Assembly (NCBI GenBank): GCA_016183655.1
Contig: JACPEH010000011.1
Location: 84,166-148,165, forward strand
Length of the DNA: 64,000 nucleotides
Reading direction: 5' to 3'
Origin: Rhodocyclales bacterium
GTDB lineage: Bacteria; Pseudomonadota; Gammaproteobacteria; Burkholderiales; Rhodocyclaceae
Positions 34,003 through 45,529 of this stretch are shown one piece after another. The first letter of the stretch is position 1, and every line of letters starts with the position of its first letter. The position numbers and the translations under genes are program-made. Under the pieces are notes generated by a model that saw only the letters and a list, made by a program, of their open reading frames with translations, did not search any database and was not told where the DNA came from.

Positions 34003-37000
34003 TTAGGCTTTCTCGATGTTGACCAGGAACGCCTTGTACTCCGGCGTCTGCGTGTTGGCGTCGCCGACGAACGGCGTCAGCGTGTTGGTGATGAAGCCCG
34101 GCTTGGTCGCCCCCTTGAAACCGAAGTGGGTGGGGATGCCGACCGTATGCACCTTCCTGCCGTCGACGTCGAGTGCCTTGATGCGCTTGGTGACCACCGC
34201 CACGCCGCGGATGAAGCCGCGGTTGGAACGGACCTTGACCCGGTCGCCGGCCTTGATCCCCTTCTCCTGCGCCAGTTCCTCGCCGATCTCCACGAACTGT
34301 TCCGGCTGCATGATCGCGTTGATCGTCGACTGCTTGGTCCAGTAGTGGAAATGCTCGGTCAGGCGGTAGGTCGTCGCCACGTACGGGAAGTCCTTGGCCT
34401 TGCCGAACGCCTCCATGTCGCCCTTGTACACGCGGGCAGCCGGGTTGCTGGTCGCCTTCGGGTTGTTCGGGTGCATCGGGTTCTTGTCGAGCGGCGTCTC
34501 GAAGGGCTCGTAATGTTCCGGGAACGGGCCTTCGGCCATCAGCTCGCGGCTGAACAGGCGGCCGACGCCTTCCGGGTTCATGATGAAGGGCATCACGTTC
34601 TCTTCCGGCTTGGCGTCCGGGCGCATGTCGGGGACGTCGTTGCCGCCCCAGGCCGTGCCGGTCCAGCGCAGTACCGGCCGCTTCGGATCCCACGGCTTGC
34701 CGGCGAGGTCGGCCGAGGCGCGGTTGTACAGGATGCGCCGGTTGACCGGCCAGGCGAAGCCCCAGTTCAGCGTCTGGCCGAGGCCGGACGGATCGCTCGG
34801 GTCGCGCCGCGCCGAGTTGTTGCCGGCCTGCGACCAGACCCCGCAGTAGATCCAGTTGCCGCAGGTGGTCGAGCCGTCGTCGCGCAGCATGGCGAAGCTC
34901 GGAAGCTGGTCGCCGGCCTTCACCAGAACCTTGGTCGGGTCCTTCGGGTCGAGCACGTCGGCCAGCGCCTTGCCGTTGATCTCGCGCAGCAGCTCCTCGG
35001 GCGACGGCTTGGCCGGCTGGGCGTAGGCCCAGGTCAGCTTCTGGATCGGCTCGGGGAAGGCACCGCCGTCCTTGGCGTACATCTCCTTCAGCTTGAGGAA
35101 CAGCGCCGCGATGATCTCGGTGTCGTCCTTCGAGTCGCCCGGGCCGTCCACCGCCTTCCAGCGCCACTGTACGACGCGGCCGGAGTTGGTGAAGGTGCCA
35201 GCGTGTTCGGCGAAGAGGTTGGCCGGCAGGCGGAAGACCTCGGTCGGGATCTGCGCCGGATCGACCGCGTTGAACTCGCCGTACGGCTTCCAGAACTCGG
35301 AGGTGTCGGTGGCCAGCGGATCGATGACGACCATGTACTTCAGCTTCGCCAGCGCGTCGCCGACCTTCTTCTTGTTGGCCACCGAAGCCAGCGGGTTGAA
35401 GCCCTGGCAGAAGAAGCCGGTCATCTTGCCTTCGTACATGCTGTTGAAGATCGACAGCACGTCGGAGGCGCCGCTGAGCTTCGGCAGGTAGTCGTAGGCG
35501 AAATCGTTGTCCTTAGTGGCGTTGTCGCCGTACCAGGTCTTGCACAGGCTGGTGAACCACTTCGGGAAGTTCTGCGGGAAGTTCATCTGCCCCGGCCGCA
35601 AGGCCTTCGGCGTGCGCTTGCCGAGGTAGGTGGCGCGATCCGGATCGGCATCGGTCGGCGCCGACAGGTAGCCCGGCAGGGTCTGCGCGTAGAGCGCGAA
35701 GTCGGTGATGCCCTGCACGTTGGCGTGCCCGCGCAGCGCGTTGATGCCACCGCCAGCCATGCCCATGTTGCCGAGCAGCAGCTGGATGATCGCCATGCAG
35801 CGGATGTTCTGCGAACCGACGGTGTGCTCGGTCCAGCCCAGCGCGTACAGGTTGGTCATCGTCCGGTCCGGCGCCGCGGTGCTGGCGATGTATTCGCAGA
35901 CCTTGAGGAAGGCGTCCTTCGGCGTGCCGCAGACCTTGCTAACGGTCTCCGGCGTGTAGCGCGAATAGTGTTTCTTCAAGAGCTGGAAGACGCAGTTCGG
36001 GTCCTGCAAGGTCTCGTCAACCTTGGCGAAACCGTCCTTGTCGAACTGGTACTTCCAGGTGTCCTTGCCGTAGGCGCGCTTGGCCTCGTCGTAGCCGGAG
36101 AAGATGCCGTCCTCGAACTTGAAACCCTCGTCGATCAGGAAGGAGGCGTTGGTGTACGCCTTCACGTAATCGTGGTGCAGCTTGTCGTTCGCCAGCAGGT
36201 AGTTGATGACGCCGCCGAGGAAGGCGATGTCGGTTCCCGGACGGATCGGCGCGTAGTAATCCGCGACGGAAGCCGTGCGGTTGAAGCGCGGGTCGACGAC
36301 GACCAGCTTCGCCTTGCGGTTCTTCTTCGCTTCGATCACCCACTTGAAGCCGCAGGGGTGCGCTTCGGCGGGGTTGCCGCCCATGACGAAAACGACGTCG
36401 GCGTTCTTGATGTCCACCCAATGGTTGGTCATCGCACCACGCCCGAAACTCGGAGCCAGACTGGCCACCGTGGGGGCGTGTCAAATACGCGCTTGCGTAT
36501 CGAGTGCGGTAATGCCCAGTGCGCGCAGCGTCTTCACCGTCAGATAGCCGGCTTCGTTGGAAGCCGCCGACGAGGCGAGGAAGCCGGTGGTCGGCCAACG
36601 GTTCACCGTCACGCCGTCCTTGTTCTGCGCGACGAAGTTCTTGTCGCGATCCGCCTTCATGTGCTTGGCGATGCGCTCGATCGCTTCGTTCCAGGAAATC
36701 CGCTTCCACTCGTTTGAACCGGCCTCGCGCACCTCCGGCCACTTCAGGCGGTTGGCGCTCTGCACCATGTCGCGCAGGCCGGCGCCTTTCGGGCACAGTG
36801 TGCCGCGGTTGACGGGGTTATCCGGGTCGCCTTCGATGTGGATGATCTCGCCCTGCGAATTCTTCGACTTGTCGCCGGTCGAGTAGATGAGCACGCCGCA
36901 GGACACCGAGCAGTACGGACAGATGTTCCGTGTTTCGGTGGCGCGGGCGAGCTTGAAGGTCCGCACCTCAGCCAGGGCTGCAGTCGGCGAGAAGCCCATC

Positions 37001-37068
37001 ACCGCGATGGACGACCCCCCCAGCCCGGCGGAGCAGATCTTGAAGAACTGCCGCCTGTTCATTTGCAT
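34003..37068 (-). CDS. fdnG: Formate dehydrogenase-N alpha subunit, selenocysteine-containing
   Basis: A 1021-residue molybdopterin enzyme that oxidises formate in the periplasm. The Tat motif RRQFFK is at residues 5-10, the [4Fe-4S] Cys C50-X2-C53-X3-C57 plus a fourth in GTLCPKG. The UGA at 36481-36483 is codon 196 and is read as Sec: ALDTQARI-U-HAPTVASLAPSFGRG matches the Sec region of E. coli FdnG, also U196. A SECIS hairpin follows. ATG 37068 sits six bases after AGGAGG. A stop-based reading would wrongly split it into two genes. Confidence 0.95.
36452..36483 (-). promoter_or_regulatory. Bacterial SECIS element of fdnG
   Basis: Starting at the UGA (36483-36481), the mRNA forms GG-(bulged U)-GGCC-AGUCU-GGCU-CC at 36469-36452. 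The bulged U and the G/U-containing five-base loop, 14 to 25 bases after the UGA, are the features SelB needs. Confidence 0.85.
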
Positions 37069-37129
37069 GACTTCCCTCCTTGGTTGTCGATGGCAGATGG
37101 CTCTGAGGACAACTGCCATCAGAGAGACT

Positions 37130-37145
37130 CGCATCTTTTGTGCCA
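37130..37145 (-). promoter_or_regulatory. Putative sigma-54 (-24/-12) promoter of fdnGHI
   Basis: On the minus strand TGGCAC-AAAAG-ATGCG matches TGGCAC-N5-TTGCA, with the invariant GG and GC ten bases apart. It predicts transcription from about 37119, giving a 50-base leader before the fdnG start. Confidence 0.6.
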
Positions 37146-37214
37146 GAAGGAAAAACCATTTCGATTCAATGGACTTTCTGTTTCGTGCAGGCGAGCGGCA
37201 TGGTCGTGCTGGCT

Positions 37215-37252
37215 CATTTTGTCCCACTGGCAATACGACGACGGACAAAATG
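37215..37252. promoter_or_regulatory. Inverted repeat in the fdnG-nirS intergenic region, possible enhancer site
   Basis: CATTTTGTCC (37215-37224) and GGACAAAATG (37243-37252) are perfect 10-bp arms separated by 18 bases. It lies about 70-105 bases upstream of the sigma-54-type element, the place of an enhancer-binding-protein site. The regulator is not identified. No other gene is seen in 37069-37417. Confidence 0.5.
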
Positions 37253-37289
37253 TCGCAATCCGCGCTGTTTTTTCTTTCCGAACGAAAAT

Positions 37290-37303
37290 TTGATCTGGAG
37301 CAA
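37290..37303. promoter_or_regulatory. FNR/DNR-type box upstream of nirS
   Basis: TTGAT-CTGG-AGCAA has one mismatch to TTGAT-N4-ATCAA. Its centre is about 121 bases before the nirS start. A class II promoter would begin near 37338. This fits low-oxygen or NO control of nirS. Confidence 0.65.
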
Positions 37304-37417
37304 TTCCCGGTAAAAAAGCCCGCGATTAGGCTCACAACGTGATGTCACGGGGTGATACGATTTTGCCCGGTCCTCGTTGTTCATTGCGTCAATTTTTCCT
37401 ATCTCGGAGATAAGTAG

Positions 37418-39157
<1,740 letters not shown>

Positions 39158-39195
39158 TCGTCGGGGCGGGGGCGCACAGTCCCCTGCCCTCACGG

Positions 39196-39230
39196 CGGCG
39201 GCACCGGCGAACGGTGCCGCCGTTTTCGTT
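39196..39230 (+). terminator. Terminator of nirS
   Basis: CGGCGGCACCG-GCGAA-CGGTGCCGCCG is followed by TTTTCGTT, 38 bases after the nirS stop and touching the end of the convergent hemW. Confidence 0.85.
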
Positions 39231-40429
39231 TACGCCTTCAGGAAGCGCCGCAGCAGCTCGTTGAGGAAGCGCTGCCCGTGCGCGGTCGGCGCGATGCGCT
39301 GCCCATCGCGGACGATCAGCCCGTCCTGCTCGGCGCGGCGCAGCTCGCTTTCGATCGCAAACAGCGGCAGCGTTGTGCGCGCCTCAAACAGCGCCGGGTC
39401 AAAACCCTCGGTCAGACGCAGCGCATTCATCATGAACTCGAACGGCAGGTCGTCGGCGCCGACCGTCGACTCCTCGTGTACCGGCTGCCCGGCGGCGACC
39501 TGCCTCAGGTATTGCGCCGGCCGCTTCCAGCGCATCTGGCGCAGCACGCGGTCGTGCATCGTCAGCTTGCCGTGCGCACCGGCACCGATGCCCAGGTAGT
39601 CGCCGAACAGCCAGTAGTTGAGGTTGTGCTGGCACTGGTAGCCGGGACGGGCGAAGGCCGATGTCTCGTAGTGCAGGTAGCCGGCGGCGGCCAGCCGCGC
39701 CTCGATCGCCTCCTGCATGTCGGCGCAGGTGTCGGCTTCCGGGAGTACCGGCGGCGCGGCGGCGAAGCGGGTGTTCGGCTCCAGCGTCAGCTGATAGCAG
39801 GAGAGGTGTTTCGGCGCGAACGACAGGGCGGTCTCCAGGTCGCTCTCCGCCTCGGCCAGCGACTGTCCCGGCAGGCCGTACATCAGGTCGAGGTTGAAGC
39901 GATCGAAGTGGCGTGCCGCCAGTTCGATCGCCTGCTTTGCTTCACGCTCGTCGTGGATGCGGCCCAGCGCCCGCAGATGGCGCGGGTTGAAGCTCTGGAT
40001 GCCGAGCGACAGCCGGTTGACGCCGGCCGCGCGGTAGCCGGCGAAGCGCTCCGCCTCGGCCGTGCCCGGGTTGGCTTCGAGCGTGATCTCGGCGTCCGGC
40101 AGCAGCTGGACGCGGCTGCGCACGGCGGTGAGCAGCGTGTCGATGCCCTCGCCGGAGATCAGGCTGGGAGTGCCGCCGCCGATGAAGATCGACACCACGC
40201 GCCGTCCCCAGATCAGCGGCAGTGCCGATTCGAGGTCGGCGACCAGCGCCGCGATGTAATCGGCCTCGGGAACCTCCTCGCGCGCCTCATGCGAGTTGAA
40301 GTCGCAGTACGGGCACTTTTGCACGCACCACGGGATATGGATGTACAGCGACAGCGGCGGCTGCGAGCGGAATTCGAGGGGGCCGCGTGCTGCCTTGCCG
40401 GCCGGCGCGATGGGGATGATGCGGGCCAT
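39230..40429 (-). CDS. hemW: Radical SAM family heme chaperone HemW
   Basis: A 399-residue radical SAM protein. The cluster motif CVQKCPYCDFNSH (CxxxCxxC) follows LSLYIHIPWC, and FIGGGTPSLI, EANPGTAEAERF, GVNRLSLGIQSF and DLMYGLPGQ complete the HemW/HemN pattern. Members with this length and CxxxCxxC-F arrangement are heme chaperones rather than coproporphyrinogen dehydrogenase. The ATG overlaps the rdgB stop. Confidence 0.9.
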   Translation of the reverse strand: MARIIPIAPAGKAARGPLEFRSQPPLSLYIHIPWCVQKCPYCDFNSHEAREEVPEADYIAALVADLESALPLIWGRRVVSIFIGGGTPSLISGEGIDTLLTAVRSRVQLLPDAEITLEANPGTAEAERFAGYRAAGVNRLSLGIQSFNPRHLRALGRIHDEREAKQAIELAARHFDRFNLDLMYGLPGQSLAEAESDLETALSFAPKHLSCYQLTLEPNTRFAAAPPVLPEADTCADMQEAIEARLAAAGYLHYETSAFARPGYQCQHNLNYWLFGDYLGIGAGAHGKLTMHDRVLRQMRWKRPAQYLRQVAAGQPVHEESTVGADDLPFEFMMNALRLTEGFDPALFEARTTLPLFAIESELRRAEQDGLIVRDGQRIAPTAHGQRFLNELLRRFLKA

Positions 40430-41022
40430 CAGTGGCGGGAGGGGTGGATGCGCTCGACCAGCGCCTGCAGCGCGCGGGCGCGGTGCGACACGCCGTTCTT
40501 GGTCGCCGCGTCGAGTTCGGCGGCGGTGCAACCGAACTCGGCGACGAAGAACAGTGGGTCGTAGCCGAAGCCGCCGGCGCCGCGTTCCTCGGCAACGATC
40601 TGGCCGTGCCATTCGCCCTCGGCGATCACCGGCTGCGGGTCGTCGGCGTGGCGGACGAAGACGATCAGCGAAACAAAATGTGCGGCGCGGTTGGCGTGCG
40701 GCGCCAGTTCGGCGAGCAGCTTCTCGTTGTTACGCGCATCCGATTTCGGCTCGCCGGCGTAGCGTGCCGAGTAGACGCCAGGGGCGCCGCCGAGCGCTTC
40801 GACGCACAGGCCCGAGTCGTCGGCGAGCGCCGGCAGGCCGGTGATGCGGGCAGCGTGGCGCGCCTTGGCCAGCGCGTTCTCGACGAAGGTGACGTGCGGC
40901 TCCTCGGCTTCATCGACCCCCAGTTCGCCCTGCGGGATCAGCTCCCAGCCGAGCGGCGCCAGGATGGCGTCGAGTTCCTTCAGTTTCTTGGCGTTGTTCG
41001 AGGCAAGTACGAGACGTTTCAT
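40429..41022 (-). CDS. rdgB: dITP/XTP pyrophosphatase (RdgB/HAM1)
   Basis: A 197-residue enzyme that clears non-canonical purine triphosphates. It has LVLASNNAKKLKELDAIL at the N-terminus, TFVENALAKARHAA, LADDSGLCVEALGGAPGVYS and GGFGYDPLFF. The length is typical. It overlaps hemW by one base and the upstream gene by four. Confidence 0.96.
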   Translation of the reverse strand: MKRLVLASNNAKKLKELDAILAPLGWELIPQGELGVDEAEEPHVTFVENALAKARHAARITGLPALADDSGLCVEALGGAPGVYSARYAGEPKSDARNNEKLLAELAPHANRAAHFVSLIVFVRHADDPQPVIAEGEWHGQIVAEERGAGGFGYDPLFFVAEFGCTAAELDAATKNGVSHRARALQALVERIHPSRH

Positions 41023-41930
41023 GCGGTGCTGTCCGGGGTGTTGAAGGCGATCGGGACGAAGCCCGCCGGCAGGCGGCGGCTGCGGCCGAGCAGGCAGCGG
41101 CCGAGCGTGTCCAGCGCCGCGGCGTCGACCGCCGCCGGCGGGACCGCGTAGGCGGACAGGCCGAGGCCGATCAGGTTGCGGCAGCGCAGGATGATGCGCT
41201 CCTGGTCGACGTCGCCGGTAAACAGCAGCTGCAGCGGAATCGAGCCGTCGACTTCGATGCGGTGGCCAATTTGGCCGACTCCCTGCCCGGAAACGTCGAC
41301 GACGCCGGCGTCGCGCCAGGTCAGGTTCATCAGGTACAACTCGTTCTCGATGCGGCGCATCGAGGCGTCCGGCACGACCAGCGACAGCGGCTGGCCGACG
41401 TAGCGCACGCGCAGCGTCAGCTTCTCGATCAACGAGCGCTCCGATGCGCTGCGCGTCTCGAAGCGGACGCTGCTGTCCTGCCAGTGCAGGCCGGCGAAGG
41501 CATGCTCGCGGTCGACCGCATAGCTCTGCTGTGTCTGCGGCTGCAGCACGTTGAGGTGGGTCGTCAGCTGCTCCAGGTAGTCGACCACCAGGCGCAGCGC
41601 GTGGCCGATGGCGAAGGCGGAGCGGCGCCGGCGTTCGGCCTCGCTGCGCACGTGCTCGGCCTGTTCCCGGGCGGCGCTGGCCAGCTCGTCGAGCAGCGGC
41701 GTGTGCGCGGCGGGCGGCCTTTCGGCCGGCGGCGGCGCGCTCGGTGACGGGACAACGTCGCGCTGGGCGTTGGGGTCGATCGGTGGAAAGTCGCTGGCGA
41801 GGCGGACGCCGACCGGCTGCGCCGGTTCGGCGTCGTCGGAGAGGCCGGAGAAGCGCTGGTCGAAGCTGGCGATCGAGGCTTCCAGATCGGCCATCAGCGC
41901 CTGCAGCTTCTTTTCCTCGGCTTCGTTCAT
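41019..41930 (-). CDS. Conserved hypothetical protein between rph and rdgB
   Basis: A 303-residue protein without a domain I recognise. The N-terminal 30 residues are acidic and helical (EEKKLQALMADLEASIASFD). A Pro-rich linker follows (residues 60-75), then a helix rich in charge (EQAEHVRSEAERRRRSAFAI) and a beta-rich C-terminal half (LTLRVRYVGQPLSLVVPD, IPLQLLFTGDVDQERIILR). It overlaps rdgB by four bases and sits near the kinase/phosphatase pair, which makes it a possible phosphorylation target. That is an inference from location. Confidence 0.6.
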   Translation of the reverse strand: MNEAEEKKLQALMADLEASIASFDQRFSGLSDDAEPAQPVGVRLASDFPPIDPNAQRDVVPSPSAPPPAERPPAAHTPLLDELASAAREQAEHVRSEAERRRRSAFAIGHALRLVVDYLEQLTTHLNVLQPQTQQSYAVDREHAFAGLHWQDSSVRFETRSASERSLIEKLTLRVRYVGQPLSLVVPDASMRRIENELYLMNLTWRDAGVVDVSGQGVGQIGHRIEVDGSIPLQLLFTGDVDQERIILRCRNLIGLGLSAYAVPPAAVDAAALDTLGRCLLGRSRRLPAGFVPIAFNTPDSTA

Positions 41931-41957
41931 CGCGGCATTCCGCAGCGTGGCCTACGC

Positions 41958-42671
41958 TCAGGTGCGGGCCGCGCGCTGTGCGGCGACCAGTTGGCCGATG
42001 CCGGCGGCGGCGAGGTCGACCAGCTGTTCCATCTGCGCGCGGGTGAAGGGCTCGCCCTCGGCGGTGCCCTGGATCTCGACGATGCCGCCGGAGCCGGTCA
42101 TGACCACGTTCATGTCGGTCTCGCAGTCCGAATCCTCGGGATAGTCGAGGTCGAGCACGGCGGTGCCGCGGTAGATGCCGACCGAGATCGCGGCGACGTG
42201 GTCGCGCACCGGGTTCTCGGCGATCTTGCCGGCGGTGACCAGCTTCTCGCAGGCGTCGTAGAGCGCGATCCAGGCGCCGGTGATCGACGCGCAGCGGGTA
42301 CCGCCGTCGGCCTGCAGCACGTCGCAGTCGAGCGTGATCTGGCGCTCGCCGAGCGCCTTCAGGTCGACCACCGCGCGCAGCGAGCGGCCGATCAGCCGCT
42401 GGATCTCCTGCGTCCGCCCGGTCTGCTTGCCCTTCGCCGCCTCGCGCGCGGTGCGCGTGTGCGTCGAGCGCGGCAGCATGCCGTATTCGGCGGTGACCCA
42501 GCCCTGTCCCTTGCCGCGCAGGAAGGGCGGCACGTTTTCCTCGACGCTGGCGTTGCACAGCACGTGCGTGTCGCCCATGCGGATCAGCACCGAGCCTTCG
42601 GCGTGGCGGGTGAAATTGCGCTCGATGACGAGCGGGCGGAGCTGGTCGGCTTGGCGTTGGCTGGGGCGCAT
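41958..42671 (-). CDS. rph: Ribonuclease PH
   Basis: A 237-residue phosphorolytic exonuclease that trims tRNA 3' ends. The signatures are [52 protein letters not shown] and [18 protein letters not shown]. The length is as in E. coli (238). It is in the minus-strand block with rdgB and hemW. Confidence 0.97.
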   Translation of the reverse strand: MRPSQRQADQLRPLVIERNFTRHAEGSVLIRMGDTHVLCNASVEENVPPFLRGKGQGWVTAEYGMLPRSTHTRTAREAAKGKQTGRTQEIQRLIGRSLRAVVDLKALGERQITLDCDVLQADGGTRCASITGAWIALYDACEKLVTAGKIAENPVRDHVAAISVGIYRGTAVLDLDYPEDSDCETDMNVVMTGSGGIVEIQGTAEGEPFTRAQMEQLVDLAAAGIGQLVAAQRAART

Positions 42672-42680
42672 GCTTGTTTC

Positions 42681-43598
42681 CTATTTTCTCGGCGAGTACT
42701 TCTCGATGGTGGAGCGGATTTCCTCGATCGCCTTCTCGATCTCGTCGTCGGAAAGGTCGAGCTTGTACGAAGGGTTGCGGCCGAACTCGTCGAGCTTGGT
42801 GGTGACTTCGTCGAGCCCCATGGTCTGGGTAGACACCGTGCTCTGCGCAAGTTCGACGTAGCTGTCCTCCCAGCGCGCGGCGACCACCGACAGGTTGTCG
42901 CAATACGGGCCGCCGCGATCCTCGGCCTGGTTCATCAGCGCCGGAATCGCCTGCAGCAGGTTCGCCTGGCGCAGCGAGGTGGCGACCAGTTCGGGCGGCA
43001 GCGGCCCCCAGAAGCCGTCGGTGCTGAGCAGGATCACGTCGCCGGCTTCCAGCGGCGTCTTTCGCGAGAACTCGATCTCCGGCGGCTGTGGCCCGCCGAG
43101 GCAACTGTAGACCTTGTTGCGCTCGGGGTGGTTGGCCATCTGCGCCTCGGTGATGACCCCTTGTTCGAACAGCGCGCGCACGCGCGAATGGTCGCGCGTC
43201 TGCGCCGCCAGGCGGCCGTCGCGCATCAGGTACAGGCGCGAATCGCCGGCGTGCGCCCAGTAGGCGACATTGTCCTGGATGACGCAGGCGACGCAGGTGG
43301 TGCGCGGCGAATCGCGCAGGCCGTGGTCGACGGCGAAGTCGAGGATGGCGTGGTGGGCATTGGTCATGCCGCGCTGCAGGAACAGGAAGGGGTCGGTCAG
43401 TGCCGGCTTGGCGTCGTGCTGGAAGGCCTCGGTCAACGTCTGCGCGGCGATCTGCGAAGCGATCTCGCCATAGTAGTGGCCGCCCATGCCGTCGGCGACG
43501 ACCATCAGCAGCGCGTCACGCGAATAGCAGTAGGCGATGCGGTCCTCGTTGTTGCTTCGCTTGCCCTGCCGGCTTTCCTGATAGATGGTGAATTTCAT
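42681..43598 (-). CDS. PP2C-family protein phosphatase
   Basis: A 305-residue Ser/Thr phosphatase. Metal-binding motifs are NNEDRIAYCYSRDALLMVVADGMGGHYYGE (read in two parts: NNEDRI and VADGMGGH), WAHAGDSRLYLMRDG, DVILLSTDGFWG and DNLSVVAARW. It is encoded next to a eukaryotic-type Ser/Thr kinase in the same direction, 11 bases downstream, so they probably act on the same proteins. Confidence 0.92.
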   Translation of the reverse strand: MKFTIYQESRQGKRSNNEDRIAYCYSRDALLMVVADGMGGHYYGEIASQIAAQTLTEAFQHDAKPALTDPFLFLQRGMTNAHHAILDFAVDHGLRDSPRTTCVACVIQDNVAYWAHAGDSRLYLMRDGRLAAQTRDHSRVRALFEQGVITEAQMANHPERNKVYSCLGGPQPPEIEFSRKTPLEAGDVILLSTDGFWGPLPPELVATSLRQANLLQAIPALMNQAEDRGGPYCDNLSVVAARWEDSYVELAQSTVSTQTMGLDEVTTKLDEFGRNPSYKLDLSDDEIEKAIEEIRSTIEKYSPRK

Positions 43599-43609
43599 GT
43601 CGATTCCCG

Positions 43610-44554
43610 CTACTTGAGCTTGCCGATCAGGTTACCCAGCCACGAACGCGGGGTCTCAACCGCGATCTTGACCGCGACGGCTGGCGGCGTTTCGGTGAGC
43701 GCCTTCTGCAGCGCGAACACGCTCTGCGGCCGGTAGAGGTGGTTCAGACACAGGCACCAGTCGATCGTTTCCAGCAGCTGGTCGGAGTACTTGCCCTCCC
43801 AGCGCACCATCGCCGGCACCAGCTGGTCCTTTTCCTGCCGGATGTCGGCGGCCTGTGGGGCGGCGAGCGCGATGCAGGCGTACATCGAGGCGCCGATGCT
43901 GTAGATGTCGCTCCACGGGCCGAGCTCCTTGCGCAGGTAGTGCTCGGGCGAGGCGAAACCGGGCGTGTACATCGGCTTCAGCATCGGCGTGTCGAGCGCC
44001 AGCGTCTGCCGGGCGGCACCGAAATCGATCAACAGCGGCGTGCCGTCGTTGCGCAGGTAGATGTTCGACGGCTTCAGGTCGAGGTGCAGCAGCTTGTGCG
44101 TGTGCACTTCGCGCAGGCCGTTGAGCACGCGCGTGAACATGTTGCGCAGGAAGTTCTCCGAGACCGGCTTCTGCCGGCGCTGGATGTACTCCTGCAGCGT
44201 GCTGCCCTCCTCGTACTCCATGACCATGTACACGGTCTCGTTGGCGCGGAAGAAGTTGAGCACGCGCACCACGTTCGGGTGCGACAGCCGGGCCAGTGCC
44301 CGGCCTTCCTCGAAGAAACATTTCATGCCGTAGCGGAAGGCGCCGAGGTGTTCCTGCGAGATGTTCGGGGTGATCTCGCCTTCGCCGCGCAGCGCCAGGC
44401 TGTTCGGCAGGTATTCCTTGATCGCCACGCGCTTGCCTTCGCCGTCGATGGCCAGATAGACGATCGAAAAACCGCCGAGCGAAAGCTGTCGCTCGATGCG
44501 GTAGTTGTCGATCCGGTATCCCTCGGGAAGCGCGTGGTTGGCTTGTTGCGCCAT
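43610..44554 (-). CDS. Serine/threonine protein kinase
   Basis: A 314-residue Hanks-type kinase. It has the Gly-rich loop LSLGGFSIVYLA, the ATP-lysine in VAIKEYLP, the catalytic loop LLHLDLKPSNIYL, DFGAARQ in place of DFG-plus-activation start, and GFASPEHYL. There is no C-terminal membrane segment or sensor domain, so it is cytosolic. It is paired with the PP2C gene downstream. Confidence 0.92.
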   Translation of the reverse strand: MAQQANHALPEGYRIDNYRIERQLSLGGFSIVYLAIDGEGKRVAIKEYLPNSLALRGEGEITPNISQEHLGAFRYGMKCFFEEGRALARLSHPNVVRVLNFFRANETVYMVMEYEEGSTLQEYIQRRQKPVSENFLRNMFTRVLNGLREVHTHKLLHLDLKPSNIYLRNDGTPLLIDFGAARQTLALDTPMLKPMYTPGFASPEHYLRKELGPWSDIYSIGASMYACIALAAPQAADIRQEKDQLVPAMVRWEGKYSDQLLETIDWCLCLNHLYRPQSVFALQKALTETPPAVAVKIAVETPRSWLGNLIGKLK

Positions 44555-44658
44555 CTGGGTGGAGGCTATGATGTGGTTTTCAGGACATTTTCGGGGTTTG
44601 GCCGGGGCGTGTAAAGCTGCGCGCTGATGCCGACGCCGTCCCCTTTCGGTGGATTCCC

Positions 44659-45525
44659 ATGATTCAGAGTATGACCGGTTATGCGGCGAAGACCCGCGAC
44701 CTTGAATTCGGCTCGCTGAGCCTCGAACTGAAGAGCGTCAATTCGCGCTTCCTCGACGTGCACTTCCGCGTCTGCGAGGAAGCACGCCTGACCGAGCCGG
44801 CGTTGCGCGAGGCGATCGCCGCCCGCGTCGGCCGCGGCAAGGTCGAATGCCGCGTCTATTTCATGGCCGCGGCGCGCACCGCCCGCCAGTTGCAGCTCAG
44901 CGAGGAATTGCTGGCGCAGCTGTCGACGCTCGACCGGCAGGTCCGACGCGAACTGCCCGAGGCCCGCCCGCTGGCCGTCGGCGAGGTGCTGCGCTGGCCC
45001 GGCATCCTCGGCGAGGAGTCGCTCGACCAGGAGGCGCTGGCGGCGGCGGTGCTGGAAACGGCGCGCGCCGCACTCGACGACTTCAGTGCCAGCCGGGGGC
45101 GCGAAGGCGACAAGCTGAAGGGCATCATCCTCGAACGGGTGGCGCGTATGCGCACGCTGGTCGCCGAGGTGGCGCCGCACATCCCGGCGGCGCAGGCGGC
45201 GTTCCAGGACAAGCTGAAGCAGCGCCTGGTCGATGCCATCGGCAGCGCCGACGACGAGCGCGTCCGCCAGGAGGTGGTCGTCTTCGCCGCGCGCATCGAC
45301 GTCGCCGAAGAACTGGCACGGCTGGTGACCCACCTCGACGAGGTCGAGCGCGTGCTCAAGCAGGGCGGCGCGGTCGGCAAGCGCCTCGATTTCCTGATGC
45401 AGGAACTCAACCGCGAGGCGAATACCCTCGGGTCGAAATCGGTGGTCAGCGAGGTTTCGCAGACGGCGATGGACCTCAAGCTGCTGATTGAGCAGATGCG
45501 CGAGCAGGTGCAGAACCTGGAGTGA
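44659..45525 (+). CDS. yicC: YicC/YloC family endoribonuclease
   Basis: A 288-residue protein beginning MIQSMTGYAAKTRD, with LSLELKSVNSRFLDVHFR and the DUF1732 C-terminus RLDFLMQELNREANTLGSKS. YicC relatives are reported to be ribonucleases involved in RNA turnover. The gene precedes gmk, as in many proteobacteria. The 104-base divergent gap to the kinase gene shows no clear site. Confidence 0.94.
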   Translation: MIQSMTGYAAKTRDLEFGSLSLELKSVNSRFLDVHFRVCEEARLTEPALREAIAARVGRGKVECRVYFMAAARTARQLQLSEELLAQLSTLDRQVRRELPEARPLAVGEVLRWPGILGEESLDQEALAAAVLETARAALDDFSASRGREGDKLKGIILERVARMRTLVAEVAPHIPAAQAAFQDKLKQRLVDAIGSADDERVRQEVVVFAARIDVAEELARLVTHLDEVERVLKQGGAVGKRLDFLMQELNREANTLGSKSVVSEVSQTAMDLKLLIEQMREQVQNLE

Positions 45526-45529
45526 CACG

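Noticed and set aside
36481..36483. In-frame stop in fdnG, which would make it a pseudogene or two genes
   Set aside because: The UGA is at codon 196, the Sec position of FdnG, the flanking sequence matches on both sides, a SECIS hairpin follows, and selA, selB and selC are adjacent.
33979..36717. Long plus-strand open frame opposite fdnG
   Set aside because: It is an antisense shadow of the fdnG coding sequence with no family resemblance.
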